Assembly (NCBI RefSeq): GCF_034263275.1
Contig: NZ_CP139559.1
Coordinates: 620,001 to 684,000 of the forward strand
Direction: 5' to 3'
DNA: 64,000 nt
Source of the DNA: Mucilaginibacter sp. cycad4
GTDB taxonomy: Bacteria; Bacteroidota; Bacteroidia; Sphingobacteriales; Sphingobacteriaceae
Part shown: in pieces, positions 18,761 to 26,157 of the stretch
How positions within the stretch are numbered: the first letter of the stretch is position 1
How the letters are laid out: every line of letters starts with the position of its first letter
Notes under the pieces: generated by a model
Seen by the model: only the letters and a program-made list of their open reading frames with translations
What the model was told of the DNA's origin: nothing
Database searches by the model: none
Program-made: the position numbers and the translations under genes

Positions 18761-20029
18761 ATGAGAAAAACTTTGTTTTATGTGAGTATCATTATGCTTG
18801 CAATGTTCACCGGCTGCTCTAAAGAAAAAAAAGGCCTGGCAGCTACAAAGGCCACCAACCAATCAAATGGCAACTTAAAAACCTCGACGATTGATTTCAT
18901 ACATCCCGGAACTGTACTGACCAAGCCGCAAATGCAGTATGCCTATGCCCAGGCAATGGCTAATGTGGAGCCCTACAAAACAACTTTTGCTAATTTTCAA
19001 AGCAATTATGCTACATTTTTATCCAGCAGTTATGCACCACATGCACATGCCCAGGTAGGCCGTAATTTATACAAAAGCGATTACGAAAATGATGCAATGG
19101 CTATGTTTGTAAACGGCGTTATGTGGAATATGACTGGCCAAAGCAGTTATGCCGACAAGGTTATTCAATTGCTTGATGCATGGGCCTCAACCTGTACCTC
19201 CATCCAATATCCCGACAACGACTGGCAGTTGTGTAATGGCTATGGGTTGCATTTTATGATTTATGGGGCAGATATGGTTTACAACTATTCGGGCCTTACC
19301 TCAACAAAAAAAACCAATTATAAAAATCTCTTCAAGATCTTTTATAATTACTATGCCGCCTACGCTGCAACTTATAGTAAAACAAGTCCGTTTGTTGTGG
19401 CCGGCTGGCCGTCATGGGGATCCAGTGCGGGTAAATTTATGATGGCATATGGTATTTTTTGCGAAAGCCAGACGGCCTATAACCTATCGCTTGAATACTT
19501 TAACAGGACTGCTGCCAATGGCGCCGACAATGGTACAAATGTAACTGCATTTTTATCTACAGGTCAGCCTGTTGAGGGCGGCCGTGACCAATACTATACG
19601 CAATTGTGTTTGGCCAGTTTCCTGGAGTGGGCTCAAATGGCCTATAATCAGGGCGACAAATCGCTTTATGACGCGCGCAGCGGGGTGATTGGTAAGGCGA
19701 TGGAATATACGGCTAAATATAATCTTGGAAATAGCGCGACCTGGGATTCCGTAACCCCCGCAACACCAATCTGGCAGGTTACTCCTCCTATTGCTGCTAT
19801 TTCAACGTCTAACCGTGGTAATTACCGGCCTATCTGGTACATGGCTTATAATTACTATCACCGTTACCGGGGTTTGAGTATGCCCTATACCGAGCAGGTG
19901 ATGTCAAGCCATGTAAACGAAGGCGCTACAGCTACCATTACCGATGAAGTTGGATGGGGGAGTTTATTTTATTGTAATACCTCTCAAACTGTTGTTGCTC
20001 CGTCATACACGTGGTCGGGCATTTATTAA
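18761..20029 (+). CDS. Alginate-lyase-fold surface lipoprotein, short paralogue
   Basis: 422-aa predicted lipoprotein (MRKTLFYVSIIMLAMFTGCSK, Cys19) of the alginate-lyase family. It parallels the protein at 3971-5692 along its catalytic domain: DFIHPGTVLTKPQ versus KFVHPGILLTTQS, NDAMAMFVNGVMWNMTGQ versus NDSYAIFCQGLMWKLTGN, and the signature GQPVEGGRDQYYTQ (about 268) versus GQNQESGRKQGYAQ. MAYNYYHRYRGLSMPYT (about 365) matches MAYNHFHNRLGAAMPYT. It lacks the C-terminal beta domain of the longer copy. The different residues in the signature suggest different specificity. It stands alone between a hairpin cluster and a strong terminator, so is probably a separate transcription unit of the same PUL. 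Confidence 0.75.
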   Translation: MRKTLFYVSIIMLAMFTGCSKEKKGLAATKATNQSNGNLKTSTIDFIHPGTVLTKPQMQYAYAQAMANVEPYKTTFANFQSNYATFLSSSYAPHAHAQVGRNLYKSDYENDAMAMFVNGVMWNMTGQSSYADKVIQLLDAWASTCTSIQYPDNDWQLCNGYGLHFMIYGADMVYNYSGLTSTKKTNYKNLFKIFYNYYAAYAATYSKTSPFVVAGWPSWGSSAGKFMMAYGIFCESQTAYNLSLEYFNRTAANGADNGTNVTAFLSTGQPVEGGRDQYYTQLCLASFLEWAQMAYNQGDKSLYDARSGVIGKAMEYTAKYNLGNSATWDSVTPATPIWQVTPPIAAISTSNRGNYRPIWYMAYNYYHRYRGLSMPYTEQVMSSHVNEGATATITDEVGWGSLFYCNTSQTVVAPSYTWSGIY

Positions 20030-20042
20030 GTTCTTATTTTTA

Positions 20043-20073
20043 AACGCCGGGGCTAAGATTTGGCCCCGGTGTT
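20043..20073 (+). terminator. Rho-independent-type terminator
   Basis: 11-bp stem AACGCCGGGGC (20043-20053) with GCCCCGGTGTT (20063-20073), one G-T pair, 9-nt loop, 13 bp after the lyase stop codon. It separates the PUL from the minus-strand genes that end at 20182. Confidence 0.75.
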
Positions 20074-20181
20074 ACTTCTACTTCATTCTGCATTTAACAT
20101 CTTTAAGAAAGCTATCGAATTTCCGTAAAGCATACTTGAAATAGTTACTACAAAGTTTTATGTTATAGTTATAGGTTTATT

Positions 20182-20635
20182 TCAGAAATTATCCGGCATT
20201 TTGAGCACATGGTTTACCTTGGCGACGATTTTTTCTGAAAAGCCGCCGCAGGTTACGCCGCCGGAAATTTTGTCGGGTGCATTAAATACTATTGTCCAGC
20301 CATTCTCGCAAAATTGCTCTTCGCCCTTATGACATTGATTACAGTGACCACAACTGTCTGCGATGCAGCCGATCGCGGCCAGATCGCCCACCTTAAACCT
20401 GGTGACCTCACTACCCACCTGCGTAACGCGGCCAACGATTTCGTGACCAGGAACAACGGAATAAGTAGTACCTCCCCAATCATTTTTTATCGCGTGCAGA
20501 TTAGAGTGGCAGATACCACAATAAAGGATGTCGATCTCAACATCGGCGGGCATCACATTTCTGCGCCGGATCTCTATATTATGGATCGGCGCATCTGCCG
20601 CTTCAGTACCATATGCTTTTTACTGTTGTTTCCAT
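20182..20635 (-). pseudogene. Broken zinc-dependent alcohol dehydrogenase (YahK/CAD type), N-terminal domain only
   Basis: Remnant of a medium-chain Zn-dependent alcohol dehydrogenase (normally about 350 aa). The GroES-like part is clear: YCGICHSNLHAIKNDWG with the zinc-site Cys, PGHEIVGRV, and the structural-zinc cysteines CGHCNQCHKGEEQFC. It stops at VLKMPDNF, exactly where the Rossmann domain should begin, so NADP binding is lost. The natural start is also broken: ATG at 20635 reads METTVK, then a run of five A (20617-20621 on the plus strand) shifts the frame. Removing one A gives METTVKAYGTEAADAPIHN, the expected N-terminus, running into the long frame. It follows the cupin gene by 6 bp, so it was the last gene of that operon. 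Confidence 0.85.
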
Positions 20636-20641
20636 TGTTTG

Positions 20642-21037
20642 CTATTTTGAATATTCGCTGTCGGTTACTTTTTCCATCCAGGTTACTACCTCGCCATTAA
20701 CGTCTTCCTGAACGGCAATATGGCTCATGGCCTTATCCGGCGAAGCGCCATGCCAGTGCTTTTCATTTGGTTCAAACCACACTATATCGCCGGGCCTGAT
20801 CTCTTCGACAGGGCCACCTTCACGCTGTACCCATCCCAAACCGGAAATGACAATGAGCGTTTGACCTGCCGGATGGGTATGCCAGGCCGTTCTGGCACCC
20901 GGCTCAAATGTGACCAATGCCCCGGCACCCTTGGTGGCTGCTTTCTTTTGAAATAAAGGGTCTATGCGCACGGCACCGGTAAACCAGGCTTCCGGCCCTT
21001 TTGATGATGGTTGCGCCCCGTTTTTAATGATCTCCAT
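20642..21037 (-). CDS. Cupin-domain protein
   Basis: 131-aa single-domain cupin, cytoplasmic. The metal-binding motif is seen as [15 protein letters not shown] (two His, about 52-54) with the second cupin motif [17 protein letters not shown] (about 82-98). The family resembles carboxymuconolactone-associated and (R)-mandelonitrile lyase-like cupins, which commonly sit beside aldo/keto reductases or alcohol dehydrogenases. It lies 15 bp after the hydrolase gene and 6 bp before the broken dehydrogenase. The enzymatic role is not known from sequence. Confidence 0.85.
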   Translation of the reverse strand: MEIIKNGAQPSSKGPEAWFTGAVRIDPLFQKKAATKGAGALVTFEPGARTAWHTHPAGQTLIVISGLGWVQREGGPVEEIRPGDIVWFEPNEKHWHGASPDKAMSHIAVQEDVNGEVVTWMEKVTDSEYSK

Positions 21038-21052
21038 GATATCGTTATTGTT

Positions 21053-22120
21053 TTAATTTAAGTATTTGTTAAAAAAAGCGGTTAATTTATCAAAAGGGAT
21101 CAGATCGGTCTTATCATACAGATCGACATGCCCTGCGTTAGGAACAATGTATAATTCTTTTGGTTCTCCGGCCAGTTTGTAAGCCTCCTGGCTGAACTCC
21201 CGCGAGTGTGCGTTGCTGCCGGTAATAAATAACATGGGCCGCGGTGATATGGTTTCAATATCGTCGAACGGATAAAAGTTCATGAATTTGACGTTACTGG
21301 TCAATGTTGGATGTGTTGTGGTTGCCTTTGTTGCTCCTTTAGGCGTGTATTCGCCGCGCGGCGTGCGGTAAAAGGCATAAAATTCGCGTTGTATAGAATC
21401 AGTATGGGCATCCAGCTTAGCCACTGTGCCGCCGGTGTATTTTGTTGCACCACCTGTAAACTCCACATAACGCTGTTCTGCTGCATCTGCAATGATTTGC
21501 TTTCTTTGATCCGGGGTTAGCGAGTGACGTATAGCATTGCGGTTGGCAGCCCCCATATCATACATACTTACCGTGGCGATAGCTTTCATGCGCGGGTCGA
21601 TCTTTGCTGCACTGATAACAAAGCTACCGCTGCCGCAAACCCCGATTATGCCAATCTTTTCCCGGTTCACAAATGGTTGGGTGCCCAAATAGTCAACTGC
21701 CGCACTGAAATCTTCTGCGTAAATATCAGGTGATACCGCGTTGCGCGGCTGCCCGTCGCTTTCGCCCCAGAAAGACAGGTCGATTGCCAGGGTAATAAAC
21801 CCACGGTCGGCGAGGGTTGAGGCATAAACATCGGCACTTTGTTCCTTCACCGCACCCATAGGATGCCCAACAATAATGGCTGCATGTTGTTGGCCCCGGT
21901 CCAGGCTCCCGGGAATAAACAGATGCCCGGCTACTTTCATCTGAAACTGGTTGTAGAAAGTGACGGCATACAAAGTAACCTGGTTACTTACCTTAAAGGT
22001 TGTATACCCCTTTGATGATATTTCTTTCATTGTTACGGCTTTTTGGCTGTTTTTGATCTGTGCATCAGCGCGGCCCCAAAGCATCAGCAGGGCCGTTATG
22101 GCAATAAGTAGTTTTTGCAT
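21053..22120 (-). CDS. Secreted alpha/beta hydrolase (dienelactone hydrolase-like)
   Basis: 355-aa alpha/beta hydrolase. The start at 22120 gives a clean signal peptide (MQKLLIAITALLMLWGRADAQ); a longer open frame overlaps the acetyltransferase gene and has no signal. The fold is seen as HAAIIVGHPMGAVKEQ, ITLAIDLSFWGESDGQPR, a nucleophile elbow GVCGSGSF (Ser about 170) and a C-terminal PNAGHVDLYD with the catalytic His near residue 331. It resembles the YcjY/DltE-like hydrolases found in AraC-controlled stress cassettes. It is 4 bp downstream of the acetyltransferase. The substrate is unknown. Confidence 0.8.
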   Translation of the reverse strand: MQKLLIAITALLMLWGRADAQIKNSQKAVTMKEISSKGYTTFKVSNQVTLYAVTFYNQFQMKVAGHLFIPGSLDRGQQHAAIIVGHPMGAVKEQSADVYASTLADRGFITLAIDLSFWGESDGQPRNAVSPDIYAEDFSAAVDYLGTQPFVNREKIGIIGVCGSGSFVISAAKIDPRMKAIATVSMYDMGAANRNAIRHSLTPDQRKQIIADAAEQRYVEFTGGATKYTGGTVAKLDAHTDSIQREFYAFYRTPRGEYTPKGATKATTTHPTLTSNVKFMNFYPFDDIETISPRPMLFITGSNAHSREFSQEAYKLAGEPKELYIVPNAGHVDLYDKTDLIPFDKLTAFFNKYLN

Positions 22121-22124
22121 GTTT

Positions 22125-22679
22125 TTAAATAGTTTTGATAATTTTTGCGGGAATACCGCCTGCAATGGAGTTATCCGGAACATCCCTGCTAACCACTGCG
22201 CCCGCCGCAACAACCGCATTTTCGCCGATGGTTACGCCCGGCAGGATTGTGGCGCCAGCGCCGATCCATGCTTTGCGTTTGATTAAAATGGGCCTGCAGA
22301 TCAGCCCCCGCCTGGCGGCAGGATCTAAGGGATGGTTTTCCGTTATCAGATTCACCTTCGGGCCGATCAGTACATCATCTTCCAGTGTAATACCTCCCAT
22401 GTCCAGGAAGGAACAGGCATGATTGATAAAAACGTTTTTGCCCAGTTTAATGAAGCGCCCGAAGTTGGTATAAAAAGGCGCGAATACAGCAGTGCTTTTA
22501 TCTAACGCTGTGCCGGTGATCTCGCCAAGCCTTTCCCTGATCTCGCCCACGCTGGTTGCCGCGTTGAGCAATGGCGATAATGCCAGTGTCCTGCTCACAA
22601 CTTCATTCACCTTAAAAAAATCAGGATCAGTAAGCTCAACCAGTTCTCCGGACTTAAGTCTGTCGAAGATGTCGTTCAT
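22125..22679 (-). CDS. Sugar O-acetyltransferase (maltose/galactoside acetyltransferase type)
   Basis: 184-aa left-handed beta-helix acetyltransferase of the Maa/LacA/NodL type. Hexapeptide repeats run through FGRFIKLGKNVFINHACSF...ITLEDDVLIGPKVNL and WIGAGATILPGVTIGENAVVAAGAVVSRDV. ITENHPLDP (about 112-120) carries the catalytic His and the substrate loop. It is the first gene of a four-gene minus-strand cassette 64 bp after the AraC regulator. It probably acetylates a small sugar or related hydroxyl compound with acetyl-CoA in the cytoplasm. Confidence 0.88.
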   Translation of the reverse strand: MNDIFDRLKSGELVELTDPDFFKVNEVVSRTLALSPLLNAATSVGEIRERLGEITGTALDKSTAVFAPFYTNFGRFIKLGKNVFINHACSFLDMGGITLEDDVLIGPKVNLITENHPLDPAARRGLICRPILIKRKAWIGAGATILPGVTIGENAVVAAGAVVSRDVPDNSIAGGIPAKIIKTI

Positions 22680-22743
22680 AACGCAAAGTTCGGGCAGATT
22701 GTGGCTTCGCTGTTTATGAGAATCAAACCAATAGTTAAGAGTT

Positions 22744-23622
22744 TCAAACTCCTGCGCCGCGCAGGGAAGTTGGATTGGTGCCCGTTATGCGTTTAAAATA
22801 GTTGTTGAAATAGCTGGGATACTCAAAGCCGAGGGCATAGGCAATGTCTGCAATGTTCCAGTTAGTATGCTGCAGGAGCGCTTTGGCCTCATGGATGATC
22901 CGTTCGGCAATATGCGTGGTTGTAGATTTACCTGTCGCCACTTTAACCATACGGTTCAGATAGTTCACATGTAAGGCAAGGTGCTGTGCGTAATCCTGTG
23001 CGGTTTTCAATCCAAGGGGTTTGTCAGGACTTTCAATGGGGAATTGCCGTTCCAGCAATTCAAAGAAAACCGCTGTTATTCTTGACGTTGCATTTTTATG
23101 CTGATCAAAATGCGCTGATGGTTGCAGCTTCATGGCTTCGTGCAGGATCAGGTTGATATAATTGCGGATCAGGTCATCCTTATAAGCATACTCACTTCGC
23201 TGCTCGTTGATCATTTTCTGAAATATCGTATTTAAAAATGCTCTTTGTTGCTCTGTGATCGTCAGTATGGGCGTGCCACCTATTTTAAAAAACGGCGATT
23301 GCTGCAGCATGTTGCTTCGTTCTGAGACGTTCAGAAACTCTTCCGAAAACAGACAGGTATAGCCTATATAAGTGGTGGAGATCGTTTCCCATGAATAAGG
23401 TATATGCGGATTACCAAAGAACAAAACTGTGCCTTCTGCTTCAAAACTCCGGTCGGCATAATGTATAACGCTTTTACCTGTGGTAAGGCATATCTTGTAA
23501 AAATCTTTTCTGCTATAGGTACGGGTTGCCGCACCATCTTCTTCTATCTGGAAGACGTTGAAGCCTTTGAGTTTGAGCTCCCTGTTGAATTCAGAGATTG
23601 AACGCGTCTGTGCGGTATCCAT
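22744..23622 (-). CDS. AraC-family transcriptional regulator
   Basis: 292-aa one-component regulator. Residues 1-170 form a cupin-like sensor (SVIHYADRSFEAEGTVLFFGNPHIPYSWE), and residues about 190-290 carry the two HTH motifs of AraC/XylS proteins (AQHLALHVNYLNRMVKVATGKSTTTHI and WNIADIAYALGFEYPSYFNNYFKRITG). It precedes, on the same strand, the acetyltransferase, hydrolase, cupin and dehydrogenase genes and is the obvious candidate activator of that cassette. The signal is unknown. Confidence 0.9.
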   Translation of the reverse strand: MDTAQTRSISEFNRELKLKGFNVFQIEEDGAATRTYSRKDFYKICLTTGKSVIHYADRSFEAEGTVLFFGNPHIPYSWETISTTYIGYTCLFSEEFLNVSERSNMLQQSPFFKIGGTPILTITEQQRAFLNTIFQKMINEQRSEYAYKDDLIRNYINLILHEAMKLQPSAHFDQHKNATSRITAVFFELLERQFPIESPDKPLGLKTAQDYAQHLALHVNYLNRMVKVATGKSTTTHIAERIIHEAKALLQHTNWNIADIAYALGFEYPSYFNNYFKRITGTNPTSLRGAGV

Positions 23623-23810
23623 AATGCAAAGTTAAGTAATTCAAACCCGAAGACTGGTATAAGCAGCAGCCGTATTGCAAACTAGTTCGCTATGGGCCGC
23701 AAATATTCAGCGGCAACACGGTAATCGCCCTGTTGCCGCTTGTGATCACAAAGTCTTATTTGTTTGTTTGAGATAAGTCAATTTCCCGAAGCTGTATCGC
23801 CCCGCTTTGA

Positions 23811-24251
23811 TTAATTCTTCAGCTCTCTTGCTTCTACGATAATGAAATAACCAATACGTTCTTTGATTAACCATTTTCCATTTTGGCACACATAGGTATC
23901 ATTGTATTTGACGCTGTAGTCTGAAATAATATTCTTTCCTTCAGATTCCCTGATCATTTTGATTTGGGAAAAAGACACGCCCGTTGCAGTATCTCCGTCT
24001 ATTTTTACGATATGCTGCCCATTCAGGGTGAAATAGGTTTTCACCAGTGCTGCGTGCCCGTTAAATTCTTTTTCCAGGTTTTCGGTACCGGAAACATTTG
24101 CTGCTAAAAAGTCTCCCATATAAGCTTTATAGATAGCATCCGGTGTAAGCAAGCCCATTTGTTCCTTAATCTTTTTTTCATCGCCTAAGTATGCATACGC
24201 ATCTATGAGGCCTCTTAATTCTTCTTTGATCTTTAAAATTTCTGATGTCAT
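23811..24251 (-). CDS. SnoaL/NTF2-like protein
   Basis: 146-aa cytoplasmic protein of the SnoaL-like (NTF2 cone) superfamily: IKEELRGLIDAYAYLGDEKKIKEQMGLLTPDAIY at the N-terminus, then beta-strands TATGVSFSQIKMI and YNDTYVCQNGKWLIKERIGYF. Members are small ligand-binding proteins or isomerases. It is divergent from an HxlR regulator across a 118-bp gap that holds a palindrome, so it is probably that regulator's target, as in redox- or electrophile-sensing pairs. Confidence 0.8.
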   Translation of the reverse strand: MTSEILKIKEELRGLIDAYAYLGDEKKIKEQMGLLTPDAIYKAYMGDFLAANVSGTENLEKEFNGHAALVKTYFTLNGQHIVKIDGDTATGVSFSQIKMIRESEGKNIISDYSVKYNDTYVCQNGKWLIKERIGYFIIVEARELKN

Positions 24252-24326
24252 GATTTTACGTTATTTAGTATTTGAAAATGTTTTATGAAGGTAAAAATAG
24301 ACTACATTTGCTTACATTTTGTTAGC

Positions 24327-24348
24327 AGTTACCTAAAGGTTAGTAACT
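24327..24348. promoter_or_regulatory. Candidate HxlR operator palindrome
   Basis: AGTTAC (24327-24332) and GTAACT (24343-24348) form 6-bp inverted arms with a 10-bp centre that is itself nearly symmetrical (ACCT..AGGT). It lies 22 bp upstream of the HxlR start and inside the divergent promoter region. Placement and symmetry suit a dimeric winged-helix repressor. Confidence 0.45.
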
Positions 24349-24369
24349 AATAATTAAGTAATTGAAATA

Positions 24370-24756
24370 ATGAAGATTGAAAACAAGCAAAATCAACCGA
24401 TAGACAATAAGGAGTTTACAGAAGAATGTGCTACCATACTAAGTGCTGTGAGTGATGCGTTGTACGCCATAGGAGGGAAATGGAAATTGATGATCATTAT
24501 TGCTATGGCAAGAGGCAACAACAGATTCACAGAACTCCAGAGGCAGGTTAAGGGAATTTCTGCGAGGGTACTTTCCAGCGAGCTTAAAGAGCTGGAACTA
24601 AACGGATTTATCATAAAAAAGGTATCCGTCGGATATCCTGTAATGATTGAGTATGAATTATTGCCCTATAGCCACACGCTTGAAGAGGTTGTTGGCGCAT
24701 TAACGAAATGGGGTATACAGCACCGGCAGAAAATAAAAGACGACCTTAGAAGTTAA
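24370..24756 (+). CDS. HxlR-family winged-helix regulator
   Basis: 128-aa DNA-binding protein of the HxlR family. The core AIGGKWKLMIIIAMARGNNRFTELQRQVKGISARVLSSELKELELNGFI (about 36-84) is the classic MarR-like winged helix, followed by the wing VSVGYPVMIEYELLPYSHTLEEV. A single Cys at about residue 20 (EECAT) is in the position used by thiol-sensing members such as YodB, so electrophile or redox sensing is possible. It is divergent from the SnoaL-like gene with a palindrome between. Confidence 0.9.
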   Translation: MKIENKQNQPIDNKEFTEECATILSAVSDALYAIGGKWKLMIIIAMARGNNRFTELQRQVKGISARVLSSELKELELNGFIIKKVSVGYPVMIEYELLPYSHTLEEVVGALTKWGIQHRQKIKDDLRS

Positions 24757-24930
24757 ACCCAGTAACCCGAACCGCTTCGAAGTGACTTTGACCTTCCTGC
24801 TGGCCCGCCAACCAGTAAAATCGTTAAACTGCCCCGTATTTGTATTGCCTGTAGGGATGGTAAAACTCTTGACTATATATTAAAATTATCTCATTATTTA
24901 AGGGTTAATTGGGTTCCTGACGAAATATAA

Positions 24931-25047
24931 AGAAACAGGTATGCAAATGATGTTGGGAATAGCTATTTGTTTGATGCTGGAGTAAATATGTTGAATGTTG
25001 CAGTCTCCCGTGCAAAAGACTCATTATTAACTATCGCTAAATTATAA
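24931..25047 (+). pseudogene. C-terminal remnant of a superfamily 1 DNA helicase
   Basis: A 38-codon open stretch reads RYANDVGNSYLFDAGVN, then MLNVAVSRAKDSLL and a stop. NVAVSRAKDS is the last conserved motif of UvrD/Upf1-like superfamily 1 helicases. The rest of the gene is gone, with a TAA immediately before. It is the debris of a much longer gene, probably from a mobile or defence module. Confidence 0.65.
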
Positions 25048-25375
25048 GCGTAAAAATTCGGAGGATGAAAGTGAATGATTGCTGTAATTTTTCCTTTTTA
25101 AGGTGAAGAAATTAGTGTGGGGTGTTTTTTGAACACTAACTTCAGGATGACCATTAAATAAATCAAATCACAGTTGTGATTTGCGTTCATTCCGGTTTTG
25201 CCAGTTTTTCAATGATTTGTTTTAGAAGCCATTACCGGAACTGGTCTTTAAGCCATATCAATATTAGCCTGGGCTTTCGGAAAGTTATGGGGATACTTCG
25301 GAATCGGTGAAGGACTTTTGCCCAATGAACAAGAAAGTTAAAAATGATCCAATCGGCCTGCTGTTCTAACTGGCA
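25048..25375. other. Non-coding decayed stretch between helicase and integrase remnants
   Basis: No gene is visible. The only structured element is the 20-bp palindrome at 25164-25183, listed separately. Confidence 0.5.
25164..25183. promoter_or_regulatory. 20-bp palindrome, operator-like
   Basis: CAAATCACA (25164-25172) and TGTGATTTG (25175-25183) are perfect 9-bp inverted arms around a 2-bp centre. The compact two-fold symmetry is what a dimeric HTH repressor binds. It lies about 190 bp upstream of the integrase fragment and may be a leftover control site of the lost element. Confidence 0.4.
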
Positions 25376-25705
25376 TTGGACAAAAAACTGGCCTCAGATC
25401 TCAGCAAATATCACAAGAACAACCTGCGTTACTCTTTTAATTATTTCATGGAATTTCTTGATGAGGCCGAACGTGAAATGTCGATCCGGAATTTAACCAC
25501 CTCCGGGATCGAAGAGTTCCTGCAACTTCTCGGCTCACACACCACGTATTATATGAACAGGCGTCGTGATTTGAACATACTTTTTAACCTTGCTTCGAGG
25601 ATGGTCGACGAGGATCTGCCGGCCGCCAAAAGAACAGAATCCCGGAGGGTGAAGGCCACGCTACATTTGGCGTACGAAAAGGGTAATTGGAGTATTGTTA
25701 CGTAA
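25376..25705 (+). pseudogene. Tyrosine recombinase (integrase) N-terminal fragment
   Basis: About 109 codons starting at a TTG after an in-frame TAA. LSKYHKNNLRYSFNYFMEFLDEAEREMSIRNLTTSGIEEFL and SHTTYYMNRRRDLNILFNLASRM look like the SAM-like core-binding domain of a phage-type site-specific integrase. It breaks off at LAYEKGNWSIVT before any catalytic R-H-R-Y residues, so it cannot recombine. The normal length is about 350-420 aa. Confidence 0.6.
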
Positions 25706-26157
25706 GTGATTTATTTTCAGTGATTTTTATCCTGATTAAATAATGTTTGGCGGAGAATTAGTGATTTGATTTAACCCAGTTTTTCGTCGCCTAATTGATA
25801 TTTCTAATGGTTCGCAATTCCATACTTCCCGAAGTTAATGCGCTTTCTTGATTTTGCATGTAAATGCCTGAATCTGCCCGATACGTTTTGATAACAGTAA
25901 TAATATGTTTGCCTTGACAGTAGTCTCTGAATTATCTGGCATTAGTTGCAAATGATGCCCATGAATTTGGGATGATGTTAACCAATTATAATGATGGCGC
26001 TTTTTCGGGGAGCGGATTTTTTATCCGGCTAAACTCGTGATCGTCCGGCGTGCATGCAGCCGGGATATGGGTTGGCGGTTTAGTAAATCACCTTAATGGG
26101 CTTCTAAAGATTTAGCGTCACCAGGCACGAAACCAATTTGACAATTAACAATCAATT
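25706..26157. other. 452-bp intergenic region upstream of SusC
   Basis: No gene is supported. It is stop-rich in all frames, with a small imperfect hairpin around 26013-26032. The last 60 bp before ATG 26158 must hold the PUL-2 leader; no regulator gene sits directly upstream. Confidence 0.4.

Noticed and set aside
22121..22219. N-terminal extension of the alpha/beta hydrolase frame at 21053.
   Set aside because: It overlaps the acetyltransferase gene in another frame and precedes a clean signal peptide starting at 22120.
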